A stretch of 64,000 nt of DNA from Phytobacter ursingii (GTDB taxonomy: Bacteria; Pseudomonadota; Gammaproteobacteria; Enterobacterales; Enterobacteriaceae), in assembly GCA_901456055.1 (NCBI GenBank), contig CABDWT010000001.1:1-64000 (forward strand). Reading direction: 5' to 3'. Below the pieces are notes generated by a model. That model was not told the DNA's origin, searched no databases, and was given only the letters and a program-made list of their open reading frames with translations. Position 1 is the first letter of the stretch; each line of letters opens with the position of its first letter. Both the position numbers and the translations under genes were made by a program. Shown here piece after piece: positions 57,708 through 64,000 of this stretch.

Positions 57708-57872
57708 TCATTCAGTCATGCATTAAACAGAGCTTATTTTTTATAATTCATCATAAGTCAGGAACACAGTGAGAAAACGTTTCACTTGAGCTCTTGAATA
57801 TATCAAACAGTCCTTATTATTCATGTTAACGCATCGATTATATGTGTTAATTATTTTGCCGGAGATCAAATC

Positions 57873-58304
57873 ATGAAAAAAAATCTATTATCACTTGCTG
57901 CTGTTATGGTTTTTGCTTCTTCTTCCTGGGCCGTTGAAACAACTAACATACATGAACAGGTCAATAATGCCCAGGCTCCAGCCCATCAGATGCAATCGTC
58001 CTCTGAGAAAAGCGACATTCAGGGGGACAGTATGAAAATGATGAACATGGACGAACATGAGCAAGCTGCCGCGTCGCATGAAATGATGAAAAATAATAAA
58101 TCAGCCGCGCATCAGAGCATGGCGGAAATGCATAGGAAAATGAAGAAAACCAAACCAGCCGCGACCACTGATACAACTAAGCCATTCTCTGAGATGAATG
58201 AACATGAAAAAGCGGCTGTTGTGCATGAGGGTACAAATAATGGCAAGGCAAATGCACATCAACAACAAGCTGAAGAGCATAATAGCAAGATACCTCAGAA
58301 TTAA
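57873..58304 (+). CDS. pcoE: Periplasmic metal-binding protein PcoE
   Basis: The 143-residue protein has a signal peptide (to about residue 20) and the SilE/PcoE sequence type: TNIHEQVNNAQAPAHQMQSS, many Met and His residues (MKMMNMDEHEQ, HEMMKN, MAEMHRKM) and FSEMNEHEKAAVVHE. The last part and length fit PcoE better than SilE. It is an intrinsically disordered periplasmic sponge that binds several Cu(I)/Ag(I) ions before efflux. It lies beyond the silA terminator and a peptidase fragment, separated from any pcoABCD genes, and is preceded by a copper-box dyad. Confidence 0.88.
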   Translation: MKKNLLSLAAVMVFASSSWAVETTNIHEQVNNAQAPAHQMQSSSEKSDIQGDSMKMMNMDEHEQAAASHEMMKNNKSAAHQSMAEMHRKMKKTKPAATTDTTKPFSEMNEHEKAAVVHEGTNNGKANAHQQQAEEHNSKIPQN

Positions 58305-58353
58305 CCCGCAGCTCCACTTCTCAGCCTTCACCAGGCGTCACTTTGACTGGCTT

Positions 58354-58379
58354 ACGCTCCTCAAAAGGGAGCGTTTTTT
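58354..58379 (+). terminator. Terminator after pcoE
   Basis: ACGCTCC (58354-58360) pairs with GGAGCGT (58368-58374), followed by a T-run. Confidence 0.8.
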
Positions 58380-58894
58380 CAATAATTCGTCGTAACTGTC
58401 CATCATGGCAATCTCCCTTTGTAGAAAAATAAACGTTAGTCTTGACGAAAATTTGCTTGTCAACATAAGACTGAACGACAACATAACGAGTTTATATGAT
58501 TAAAATCATATAGTTAAATCCTTAACCTGCGTTTCCGTTCCATTGGACGTCAAACCCAAAGGCTAACACAAGCTGATGTTAGCAACGTCTGCTCCTGGCA
58601 CAAAGCGGACTTTACTGACCGGACACGATGTCAAAGGGCAGGAAGGATGTTCAGGATGAAAATGATGCGTGCCGCTTCGCCGCTGATTCGCCGTCATAAT
58701 GACTTGTCCACTATGAGCAATCATAAGCACCTTTTTCTTACTGAAAGACAATAATCCAGATTCCGCAACAATCCTCCTCAATTAGTGCCTGTCCTGCATA
58801 AGTCCCTCTCATCTTCTCCGAAGATCCGAAAACCCCAAAAGTTGGAAGTGCAGGATATTGTAACGCCCTTAATTAAGGGCGTCAGAGGAAGGGG
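58380..58894. other. Gap with dispersed-repeat copy
   Basis: ACGTCTGCTCCTGGCACAAA and GCGGAC (58585-58610) form the left hairpin of the dispersed repeat. The rest, upstream of the inward-facing gene at 58895, shows no supported gene. Confidence 0.5.
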
Positions 58895-59638
58895 TTACTT
58901 ACTCAGCAAGCTTAGTGCTGATTGAATTGCAGCAGGGAGCGCGGGTAATGCACCGGCAACGGTCACGACATTGGCGACATCGCCAAGCAAGGAGGAAATT
59001 CTGTCGCCAAACTTGCTTCCTGAACCGGCTTTTATTTCTTGCTTATACTCAGGATCAATAACGGCAAGTCCCAGAGTGGACTGGACGGCATCCATGACGG
59101 GCTCGATCCCTGAAATACTGTATGTTTCCAGCGCTTCCTGCAGTTGTGATAGTTGTCTCAATAGCAAAGTTTTGATCGTTGCAGATAAACCAGAACTGCG
59201 GATGTCATTACGGAGTTCCGTGATTTTCTCCAGCAACGATTGTATTTCTTCCTCGTCGATACTGGCATGCGCTCCGCGAGTTTCAAAGATCATTGACAGC
59301 AGCCCCAATTCTGACAGCGTCTGATCATTAATATGGCTAATAAATTTATCCCATTGCCCGTTCATCTCTTGTGCGAGAAAAGCAGCTTCAATACGTCGTC
59401 TCCAGTGCACTGACTGCCAGCGCGGATCTGGGAAATGGTCCTGCATGACCAGACTGATACGGGCAGGTAATCCCATAACTTTTCCAAGACGGGTGATCAG
59501 CTCTTGTTCGTTATTCTCCGGAACCGCCAGGATTCTCTGCCATACTTGGCGACAATTATAATGGCTGGCATTAGCTTTACCGGCGGTTAAAATATCCAGC
59601 AGACGTTGCGCCGGATTATCAATTTTTAGTTCACTCAT
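58895..59638 (-). CDS. Uncharacterised protein encoded downstream of vapBC
   Basis: From ATG 59638 the product has 247 residues. The N-terminal half is a helical domain with a conserved-looking NPAQRLLDILTAGKANASHY and CRQVWQRILAVPENN. A charged helix region follows (about 120-165), and the last 45 residues are hydrophobic and small-residue rich (GDRISSLLGDVANVVTVAGA, LPALPAAIQSALSLL), which could insert in or lie on a membrane. It follows vapC by 31 bp on the same strand. I do not recognise the family. Its composition is more AT-rich than vapBC. It could be a third component of that locus or an independent gene placed behind it. Confidence 0.65.
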   Translation of the reverse strand: MSELKIDNPAQRLLDILTAGKANASHYNCRQVWQRILAVPENNEQELITRLGKVMGLPARISLVMQDHFPDPRWQSVHWRRRIEAAFLAQEMNGQWDKFISHINDQTLSELGLLSMIFETRGAHASIDEEEIQSLLEKITELRNDIRSSGLSATIKTLLLRQLSQLQEALETYSISGIEPVMDAVQSTLGLAVIDPEYKQEIKAGSGSKFGDRISSLLGDVANVVTVAGALPALPAAIQSALSLLSK

Positions 59639-59669
59639 TCTTAAAATATTCCGCAATTAAAGGCTGTAT

Positions 59670-60086
59670 TTATTTTACCCAGTCTTCCAGCACAAGACCC
59701 GGCACCCGCTCAAACTCCTTCACATTATTTGTCACCAGTACGGCGCCAGCCGCAATGGCATGCCCGGCAATCGCCGTGTCGTTCGGGCCGATCGGCGTCC
59801 CGGCGAGGCGCAGCGCCACCTTAATCTCCGTGGTGGCGTCCACCGCGACCCGGTCCCAGGGCAGGATGGCATCGAGGCGGGCGCAGAACGCGTCAACCAG
59901 CTCGATGTGGCGCGGTGAGGCCTTGGGGCCGGTGGCACCGAAGCGCATCTCCGAATAGGTAATGGCCGAGATCACAATGCGCTGGTTGCGAAGCACCGCC
60001 TGCTCCAGACGCTTCAGGACGGCTTCCGGCTGCTCGCGCATGATGAAGGAGCAGATACAGGTGTCCAGCATATAGGTTTTGTTCAC
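59670..60086 (-). CDS. vapC: VapC-type PIN-domain toxin
   Basis: The 138-residue PIN-domain protein shows acidic residues Asp8 (MLDTC), Glu46 (TYSEM) and Asp103 (GPNDTAIAGHA), and the VTNNVKEFERV motif with the last conserved region. VapC toxins cleave tRNA or rRNA when free of VapB. The start overlaps vapB by 4 bp. GC content is clearly higher than that of flanking genes, suggesting a different source. Confidence 0.92.
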   Translation of the reverse strand: MNKTYMLDTCICSFIMREQPEAVLKRLEQAVLRNQRIVISAITYSEMRFGATGPKASPRHIELVDAFCARLDAILPWDRVAVDATTEIKVALRLAGTPIGPNDTAIAGHAIAAGAVLVTNNVKEFERVPGLVLEDWVK

Positions 60087-60313
60087 AGGTCGAATCGTCC
60101 TTCGTCGGTGACAACGTCCTCACGCTCTGCCATAAAGTCCGGGTCTGCTTTCTCGAGCTGTGCGAACGAGCCCCAGGTCGGGCGGACGGGGCGCAGGATG
60201 ATGCTGTCCCCTTCCCTGACGATCTCGAGCTCGCTCACTCCCTCAAAATCCAGATCGCGGGGCAGGCGAATGGCGCGGTTATTGCCGTTTTTAAAAATAG
60301 AAACTGTGCGCAT
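60083..60313 (-). CDS. vapB: VapB antitoxin (AbrB/SpoVT-like)
   Basis: The 76-residue protein has an N-terminal swapped-hairpin AbrB fold (TVSIFKNGNNRAIRLPRDLD, EGDSIILRPVRP) and an acidic C-terminal tail (EKADPDFMAEREDVVTDEGR) that blocks VapC. The VapBC complex should bind upstream DNA to autorepress; an array of 17-bp repeats lies about 90-170 bp upstream. Confidence 0.92.
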   Translation of the reverse strand: MRTVSIFKNGNNRAIRLPRDLDFEGVSELEIVREGDSIILRPVRPTWGSFAQLEKADPDFMAEREDVVTDEGRFDL

Positions 60314-60400
60314 GGTTTTTCCTCATATGCTGAGTGTGCCAGGGAGTATTCCCGCATAGGTGGAGTATATGCCTCCCGAACTGGTTTGTATAGGTAACAC

Positions 60401-60485
60401 ATATGCAGATGGCAGGTATATGCGTATGTATGACCTATGCAGATGTCCAGCATATGGATATGCCTCACCTATATATGCTTCTCTC
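60401..60485. repeat. 17-bp tandem repeat array upstream of vapBC
   Basis: Units start at 60401, 60418, 60435, 60452 and (weak) 60469. They read ATATGCAGATGGCAGGT, ATATGCGTATGTATGAC, CTATGCAGATGTCCAGC and ATATGGATATGCCTCAC. Another ATATGC lies 34 bp earlier, at 60367. The strict 17-bp spacing resembles iterons or a multi-site operator. Confidence 0.65.
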
Positions 60486-60600
60486 TTTTTCCGTACAGAT
60501 CCGATTTCCGGTAAAGTCGGATCTGGGCTGGCTAATCGTATGGAATGGTGAAAGAGATACGGCAGGAAGGAGTTCAGGGCAAAACGCAGGTGGGAACGGA

Positions 60601-60636
60601 AGGTCCGCACTGAGCGAACAGCAGAAGTTCGCATTT
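60601..60636 (+). repeat. Dispersed repeat fragment, copy 16
   Basis: AGGTCCGCACTGAGCGAACA and GCAGAAGTTC are the right half of the dispersed repeat. It lies between the 17-bp array and the MocR gene. Confidence 0.5.
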
Positions 60637-60786
60637 GTCATAACCGCCGAATGCTGAACTAACATTGTCGTGTGTTAATCCTCCGGTGTCAGGTCAACGC
60701 AAATACAAATGCGCTTTGCCCGTACCAGCCCGTCGGTTGACGATGGTGACAACGCTTGATGTGTTTAGCCCTGCCTGGAGACTCGG

Positions 60787-62196
60787 TTAGGGCGATAGCA
60801 GTGCTGACAATCGTTTCACCGCTGCTTGTGCTTCTTCTGCACGGGTAAAATTGGTAAATCCCATCAATAGTCCGTTTTGCGGCGGGGTGCCTGCATCCCA
60901 TTCACTGAGCGCCTTGACACCCAGCCCTGCCGCCTGAGCCGCCGTTGCCAGTGCTTTATCGGACTGGTGTTCATTCAGGTAAACCAGAACCTGTATTCCC
61001 CCGGCCTGTGGCTGGATGTGCAGAGATGAGCCGAAAACACGTTCAAGTGCATCCACAAGGTAACCGCGCCTGACGGCGTACAACTGGCGCATTTTGCGCA
61101 AATGGCGGGCAAAATGCCCCTCTTGCATAAACGCTGCCACCATCGCTTGCGGCAGAATCGATCCCGGCCCCGGCCAGCGGTTAACCGCCTCGTGAAAGGT
61201 CGATTGCAGAGAGGGGGGGACCACCAGATAGGCCAGACGTAAGCCGGGAAAAAGGACTTTACTGAAAGTACCGGTATAAAGCACACGTTGCTCATGGTCG
61301 AGGCTTTTCAGGGCCGGAAGTGGGTGGCCGTGGTAGCGGAACTCACTGTCGTAGTCATCTTCTATGATCCAGGCGTCTTTTTGGTTCGCCCACGCCAGCA
61401 ACGCCAGACGTCGGGGTAAGGACAGCGCGACGCCTGTGGGGCTTTGGTGGGAAGGGGTGACGACGGCAAAGCGTGCGTTCGGTGCCCGTTGCTCCCCGAT
61501 CGCAACCTGTAGCCCTTCGTTATCCACCGGAACGGGTGTAAACGTCATTCCCATCTGCTGCAAAAAGTATCTGCCAGGAAAGTAACCGGGGTTTTCATAC
61601 CAGCCACCGTCGCCTGCCTGTAAAACGGTGCGGCACAACAGCTCAAGCGCCCCCTGATAGCCGATGGTAATAAACACCTGCTCCGGCGTGCAGGCGATAC
61701 CACGAGAAATCCCCAGATAGGTGGCGATGGCTTCCCGAAGCGGCGCATATCCGGCCGGGTCGGGTTGATTCATCACCGTGGTTTCAATCATGCGCAGCGT
61801 TTGCCCCGCCAGGCGAGACCATATTTTCCGGGGGAACGCGTCCAGCGCCGGTACGCCTGGCTGAAACGGTAAAATAGTCCCCGTCAGGCGCGCCTGATAA
61901 GGCTGCGTAGCGGCGGTTTTGCGTCGTTGTGACGGATTACCGACATTCGGTAACCTCGCCAGTTGAGGGGAAACTCGGGTACCTGCCGCCCCCTTCGTCA
62001 CAAGATAGCCTTCACTGACCAGCATCTGGTAAGCCATTTCCACCGTTCCCCGTGCGACGTGAAGCTCGCTGGCGAGATTGCGTATTGACGGGACACGTTC
62101 CCCCGGGCGTAACCGACCGGAGGTAATGGCCTCGCGATATCGCTGATACAGCTGCAAATAGAGCGGCGTGTCGGGCTGCCAGTCAGGTTTTGGCAT
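60787..62196 (-). CDS. MocR/PdxR-family regulator (GntR-aminotransferase)
   Basis: The 469-residue protein fuses a GntR-type winged helix (residues 9-75; LYQRYREAITSGRLRPGERV, NLASELHVARGTVEMAYQML) to a PLP-dependent aminotransferase-like domain (about 110-465). The PLP Schiff-base Lys is in YTGTFSKVLFPGLRL and IIEDDYDSEFRY contacts PLP. Such regulators sense amino-acid or PLP-related ligands. It is divergent from an acetyltransferase and a CMD-family gene, with TTCTTGTC direct repeats in between. ATG 62196 is chosen as start; GTG 62208 is possible. Confidence 0.9.
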   Translation of the reverse strand: MPKPDWQPDTPLYLQLYQRYREAITSGRLRPGERVPSIRNLASELHVARGTVEMAYQMLVSEGYLVTKGAAGTRVSPQLARLPNVGNPSQRRKTAATQPYQARLTGTILPFQPGVPALDAFPRKIWSRLAGQTLRMIETTVMNQPDPAGYAPLREAIATYLGISRGIACTPEQVFITIGYQGALELLCRTVLQAGDGGWYENPGYFPGRYFLQQMGMTFTPVPVDNEGLQVAIGEQRAPNARFAVVTPSHQSPTGVALSLPRRLALLAWANQKDAWIIEDDYDSEFRYHGHPLPALKSLDHEQRVLYTGTFSKVLFPGLRLAYLVVPPSLQSTFHEAVNRWPGPGSILPQAMVAAFMQEGHFARHLRKMRQLYAVRRGYLVDALERVFGSSLHIQPQAGGIQVLVYLNEHQSDKALATAAQAAGLGVKALSEWDAGTPPQNGLLMGFTNFTRAEEAQAAVKRLSALLSP

Positions 62197-62209
62197 GAGT
62201 GCTTTCACG

Positions 62210-62259
62210 TTCTTGTCCTGGTCATTCAGGTAATTCTTGTCACTGTAGCATAGGTCATT
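62210..62259. promoter_or_regulatory. Direct repeats in the MocR-GNAT intergenic region
   Basis: TTCTTGTC occurs at 62210-62217 and 62234-62241, and GGTCATT at 62220-62226 and 62253-62259. MocR proteins often bind spaced direct repeats, so this is the likely operator. Confidence 0.5.
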
Positions 62260-62296
62260 GCGGCGATATATTGCCGCTATCAGACAGGAGAAACGT

Positions 62297-62731
62297 ATGG
62301 CGACATGTGAAGTACACAAAATTGATAGTGAACAGGCACTCCATGCTGCTTACCAGGTCATGCGGGAGTTGCGACCACACCTGACCGATGCAGAGAATTT
62401 TATAGCCCGTGTTCACCGTCAGGCTGAACAGGGTTATTGCCTGCAGGGTGTCTGGCAGGATCAAGCGCTACTGGCACTGGCGGGCTACCGAATTTCGGAA
62501 AATCTCATCTACGGGCGCTTTCTGTATGTTGATGATCTTGTGACTGCTCCCCATGCCCGCAGCCACGGTCTGGGCGCGAAATTAATCGATGCTCTGCGCG
62601 AAGAGGCACGCAGTCAGAAGTGTACTCACCTGGTGCTTGATACCGGTTTAGGTAATGCGCTGGGCCAACGTTTCTACTATCGACAAGGCTTGCTGGCGGC
62701 AGGCATGCACTTTCGCCAGTGCTTAGTATGA
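62297..62731 (+). CDS. GNAT-family N-acetyltransferase
   Basis: The 144-residue protein starts at ATG 62297 with AGGAG upstream. Motifs are HKIDSEQALHAAYQVMRELR, FLYVDDLVTAPHARSHGLGA (acetyl-CoA loop R-S-x-G-L-G), KLIDALREEA and the LGNALGQRFYYRQGLLAAGM end. It is likely co-expressed with the AhpD-like gene 27 bp downstream and controlled by the divergent MocR protein. The acetylated compound is unknown. Confidence 0.9.
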   Translation: MATCEVHKIDSEQALHAAYQVMRELRPHLTDAENFIARVHRQAEQGYCLQGVWQDQALLALAGYRISENLIYGRFLYVDDLVTAPHARSHGLGAKLIDALREEARSQKCTHLVLDTGLGNALGQRFYYRQGLLAAGMHFRQCLV

Positions 62732-62758
62732 CGTTTTTTAATAACCGGAGATAACCTG

Positions 62759-63193
62759 ATGACCACCCCACAACGTTTACCCTATTACACCCTTTCCCCG
62801 GAAGCCTATAACGGGTTTGCTGCGACCAAAAAGGCGCTGAGTAAGAGCAGTCTCGGGAAAGCGCTGATTGAATTAGTCTGGCTGCGGATCTCCCAGATTA
62901 ACGGCTGTGCATTTTGCCTTGAGATGCACGCCAAAGCTCTGCGTGCCGACGGTGAAAGCGCTGCGCGACTGGATAGCCTGGCGGGCTGGCGCGTCAGCGA
63001 ATTATTCAGCGAACGTGAACGCGCCGCCCTCGCGTGGGCAGAGTCTTTGACGCACGTAGATAAAACGCATGCGCCGGATGAAGATTATACCCCTCTGGAG
63101 GCCCATTTCAGCGACGTTGAAATTTCCGACCTGACCTTTGCGATTGCCCTGATGAGCGCATTTAACCGCCTGGCGATCGGCATGCGTCAGTAA
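62759..63193 (+). CDS. Carboxymuconolactone decarboxylase/AhpD-like protein
   Basis: The 144-residue helical protein has [20 protein letters not shown] with the redox C-x-x-C and His of the AhpD-like family, and an AWAESLTHV helix. CGGAG precedes its ATG. It follows the acetyltransferase gene closely and resembles the copy at 43811. A peroxidase or disulfide-reductase role is probable. Confidence 0.9.
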   Translation: MTTPQRLPYYTLSPEAYNGFAATKKALSKSSLGKALIELVWLRISQINGCAFCLEMHAKALRADGESAARLDSLAGWRVSELFSERERAALAWAESLTHVDKTHAPDEDYTPLEAHFSDVEISDLTFAIALMSAFNRLAIGMRQ

Positions 63194-63210
63194 TCCCCTT
63201 TATCCGGCTC

Positions 63211-63657
63211 ATGGACGTGCCGGAATATAAGTATCCTGCATATCAATTATCTATCGGAGAACAGCATGCTGTGACCTTTGCTGCGGGCCTTGCGGCTGAA
63301 AGCCTTAAGCCGATTGTCGCTATCTATTCAACTTTCCTTCAGCGCGCATACGACCCGCTTATCCATGCTGTTGCGTTACAGAATCTGCTTGTTGTCTTTG
63401 CTATCGATCGGGCAGGGATTGTGGGTGCCGATGGCGTACCACACCTGGGTTGCGATGGCTACGCGTTGCCGCGTTGTATTCCCGGCATGATCGTGATGGC
63501 AGCGTCGAATGAAAACGAGTGCCGTCAAATGCTTTACACCGCCCAGCAACCAACATCACTCACCGTGGTGCGCTATCCCCATCGGCAAAGGGGAAGCACT
63601 CTGACATGCATTCAAGACGTCAAAGATACGCATCGCGATTCGTGTAATAGCGCTTGA
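63211..63657 (+). pseudogene. dxs internal fragment (DXP synthase)
   Basis: The open frame corresponds to a piece of the middle of 1-deoxy-D-xylulose-5-phosphate synthase ([71 protein letters not shown]). The thiamine-diphosphate-binding N-terminal domain and the C-terminal domain are absent and the last 30 codons are unrelated. Conserved THQGAFDLS-type residues are altered to HLGCDGYA. It is a relic, not an enzyme. Confidence 0.85.
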
Positions 63658-63698
63658 CAGGATTTCAGTAATCGGTAATCTCGTTTGTGGGAATAAAT

Positions 63699-63712
63699 TC
63701 TCACATATGAGA
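63699..63712. promoter_or_regulatory. Palindrome before the XRE gene
   Basis: TCTCACATATGAGA is a perfect palindrome 7 bp upstream of the XRE start; an outer AATCTC...GAGATT pair encloses it. Autoregulation by the XRE protein is likely. Confidence 0.5.
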
Positions 63713-63718
63713 TTTGCC

Positions 63719-64000
63719 ATGAATAATGAAGATTACAGAGTACGATTAGCAGCACGTCTGGCGGCACTACGCTTACAACAGAACTGGTCGCTTGATGAGC
63801 TTTCCGTTGCATCAGGCATCAGCAGGGCCTCCTTATCACGGATTGAACGCAGTGAAGTCAGCCCGACAGCAGAGGTTCTTAACCAACTCTGTATTGTATA
63901 CGGAATGACGATGTCCCGGCTTCTTAGCGAGGTTGAACAGACCGCAGATAATCTGTTCAGGGCCGATCAACAATCCCTGTGGCAGGATGAGCTTAATGGA
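63719..64000 (+). CDS. XRE-family regulator, 5' part
   Basis: The frame runs off the end of the window after 94 codons. It has an N-terminal XRE helix-turn-helix (residues 7-65): RLAALRLQQNWSLDELSVAS, GISRASLSRIERSEVSPTAE and VLNQLCIVYGMTMSRLL. The following LFRADQQSLWQDELNG resembles the linker to a C-terminal cupin domain, which would make it an XRE-cupin regulator. The start is the ATG at 63719. Confidence 0.85.
   Translation, partial: MNNEDYRVRLAARLAALRLQQNWSLDELSVASGISRASLSRIERSEVSPTAEVLNQLCIVYGMTMSRLLSEVEQTADNLFRADQQSLWQDELNG

Overview
The window looks like an accessory-rich stretch of an Enterobacterales chromosome or large plasmid (Enterobacter/Leclercia/Citrobacter/Klebsiella type; I cannot fix the genus). 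The recognisable genes are enteric in style: silver/copper efflux genes of the sil/cus type, relatives of the E. coli yidF-yidJ locus, a MocR regulator, AzoR, and IS5- and ISNCY-type relics. No rRNA, tRNA or CRISPR array was seen. Starts were chosen from ribosome binding sites, so several proteins are shorter than their longest open frame.

Layout. 1-5.1 kb: a Sel1 lipoprotein, a Met/His-rich DUF2946-PepSY pair (probably copper related), a CdiI-like immunity protein, an unknown protein and a small tyrosine recombinase. 5.2-9.9 kb: an acetyltransferase, then a LysR regulator divergent from an amidohydrolase / small DMT-type permease / SMP-30 lactonase operon. 10.2-13.4 kb: flavin reductase, quinone-reductase-like flavoprotein and aldo-keto reductase with a divergent LysR. 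13.8-14.8 kb: a HemB lacking the zinc-site cysteines. 14.9-19.7 kb: an Mrr-like nuclease, then a decayed integrative segment with 150-bp direct repeats, a broken integrase, IS relics and a DUF5675/secreted-protein pair. 20.3-27.6 kb: a complete RND efflux system (outer-membrane factor, divergent TetR, adaptor, pump, short-chain dehydrogenase) with two matching operators. 28.1-35.2 kb: a sulfatase locus (radical-SAM maturase, PTS EIICB, cytoplasmic Cys-type sulfatase, mutarotase, RpiR regulator, YidH, YidG). 35.2-46 kb: small stress and detoxification genes with their regulators and a putative peptidoglycan amidase plus DUF3828 immunity protein. 46.1-58.4 kb: an MBL-fold hydrolase with LysR, then silRS/silCFBA with a PcoE protein. 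58.9-64 kb: an unknown gene downstream of vapBC, a MocR/GNAT/carboxymuconolactone-decarboxylase group, a dxs fragment and the start of an XRE regulator.

A common thread is a degenerate dispersed repeat of about 135 bp with TGACC...GGTCA ends and internal TCCGCT/AGCGGA hairpins. Traces lie at more than a dozen junctions between unrelated gene groups, which suggests cassette-wise assembly of the region. Metal and toxic-compound handling (sil efflux, Met/His-rich pair, RND pump, azoreductase, zinc-independent HemB) and conflict functions (orphan immunity proteins, two effector/immunity-like pairs, nuclease, VapBC) dominate the cargo. Integrase, transposase, DsbA-like, M23-peptidase and dxs remnants show heavy turnover.
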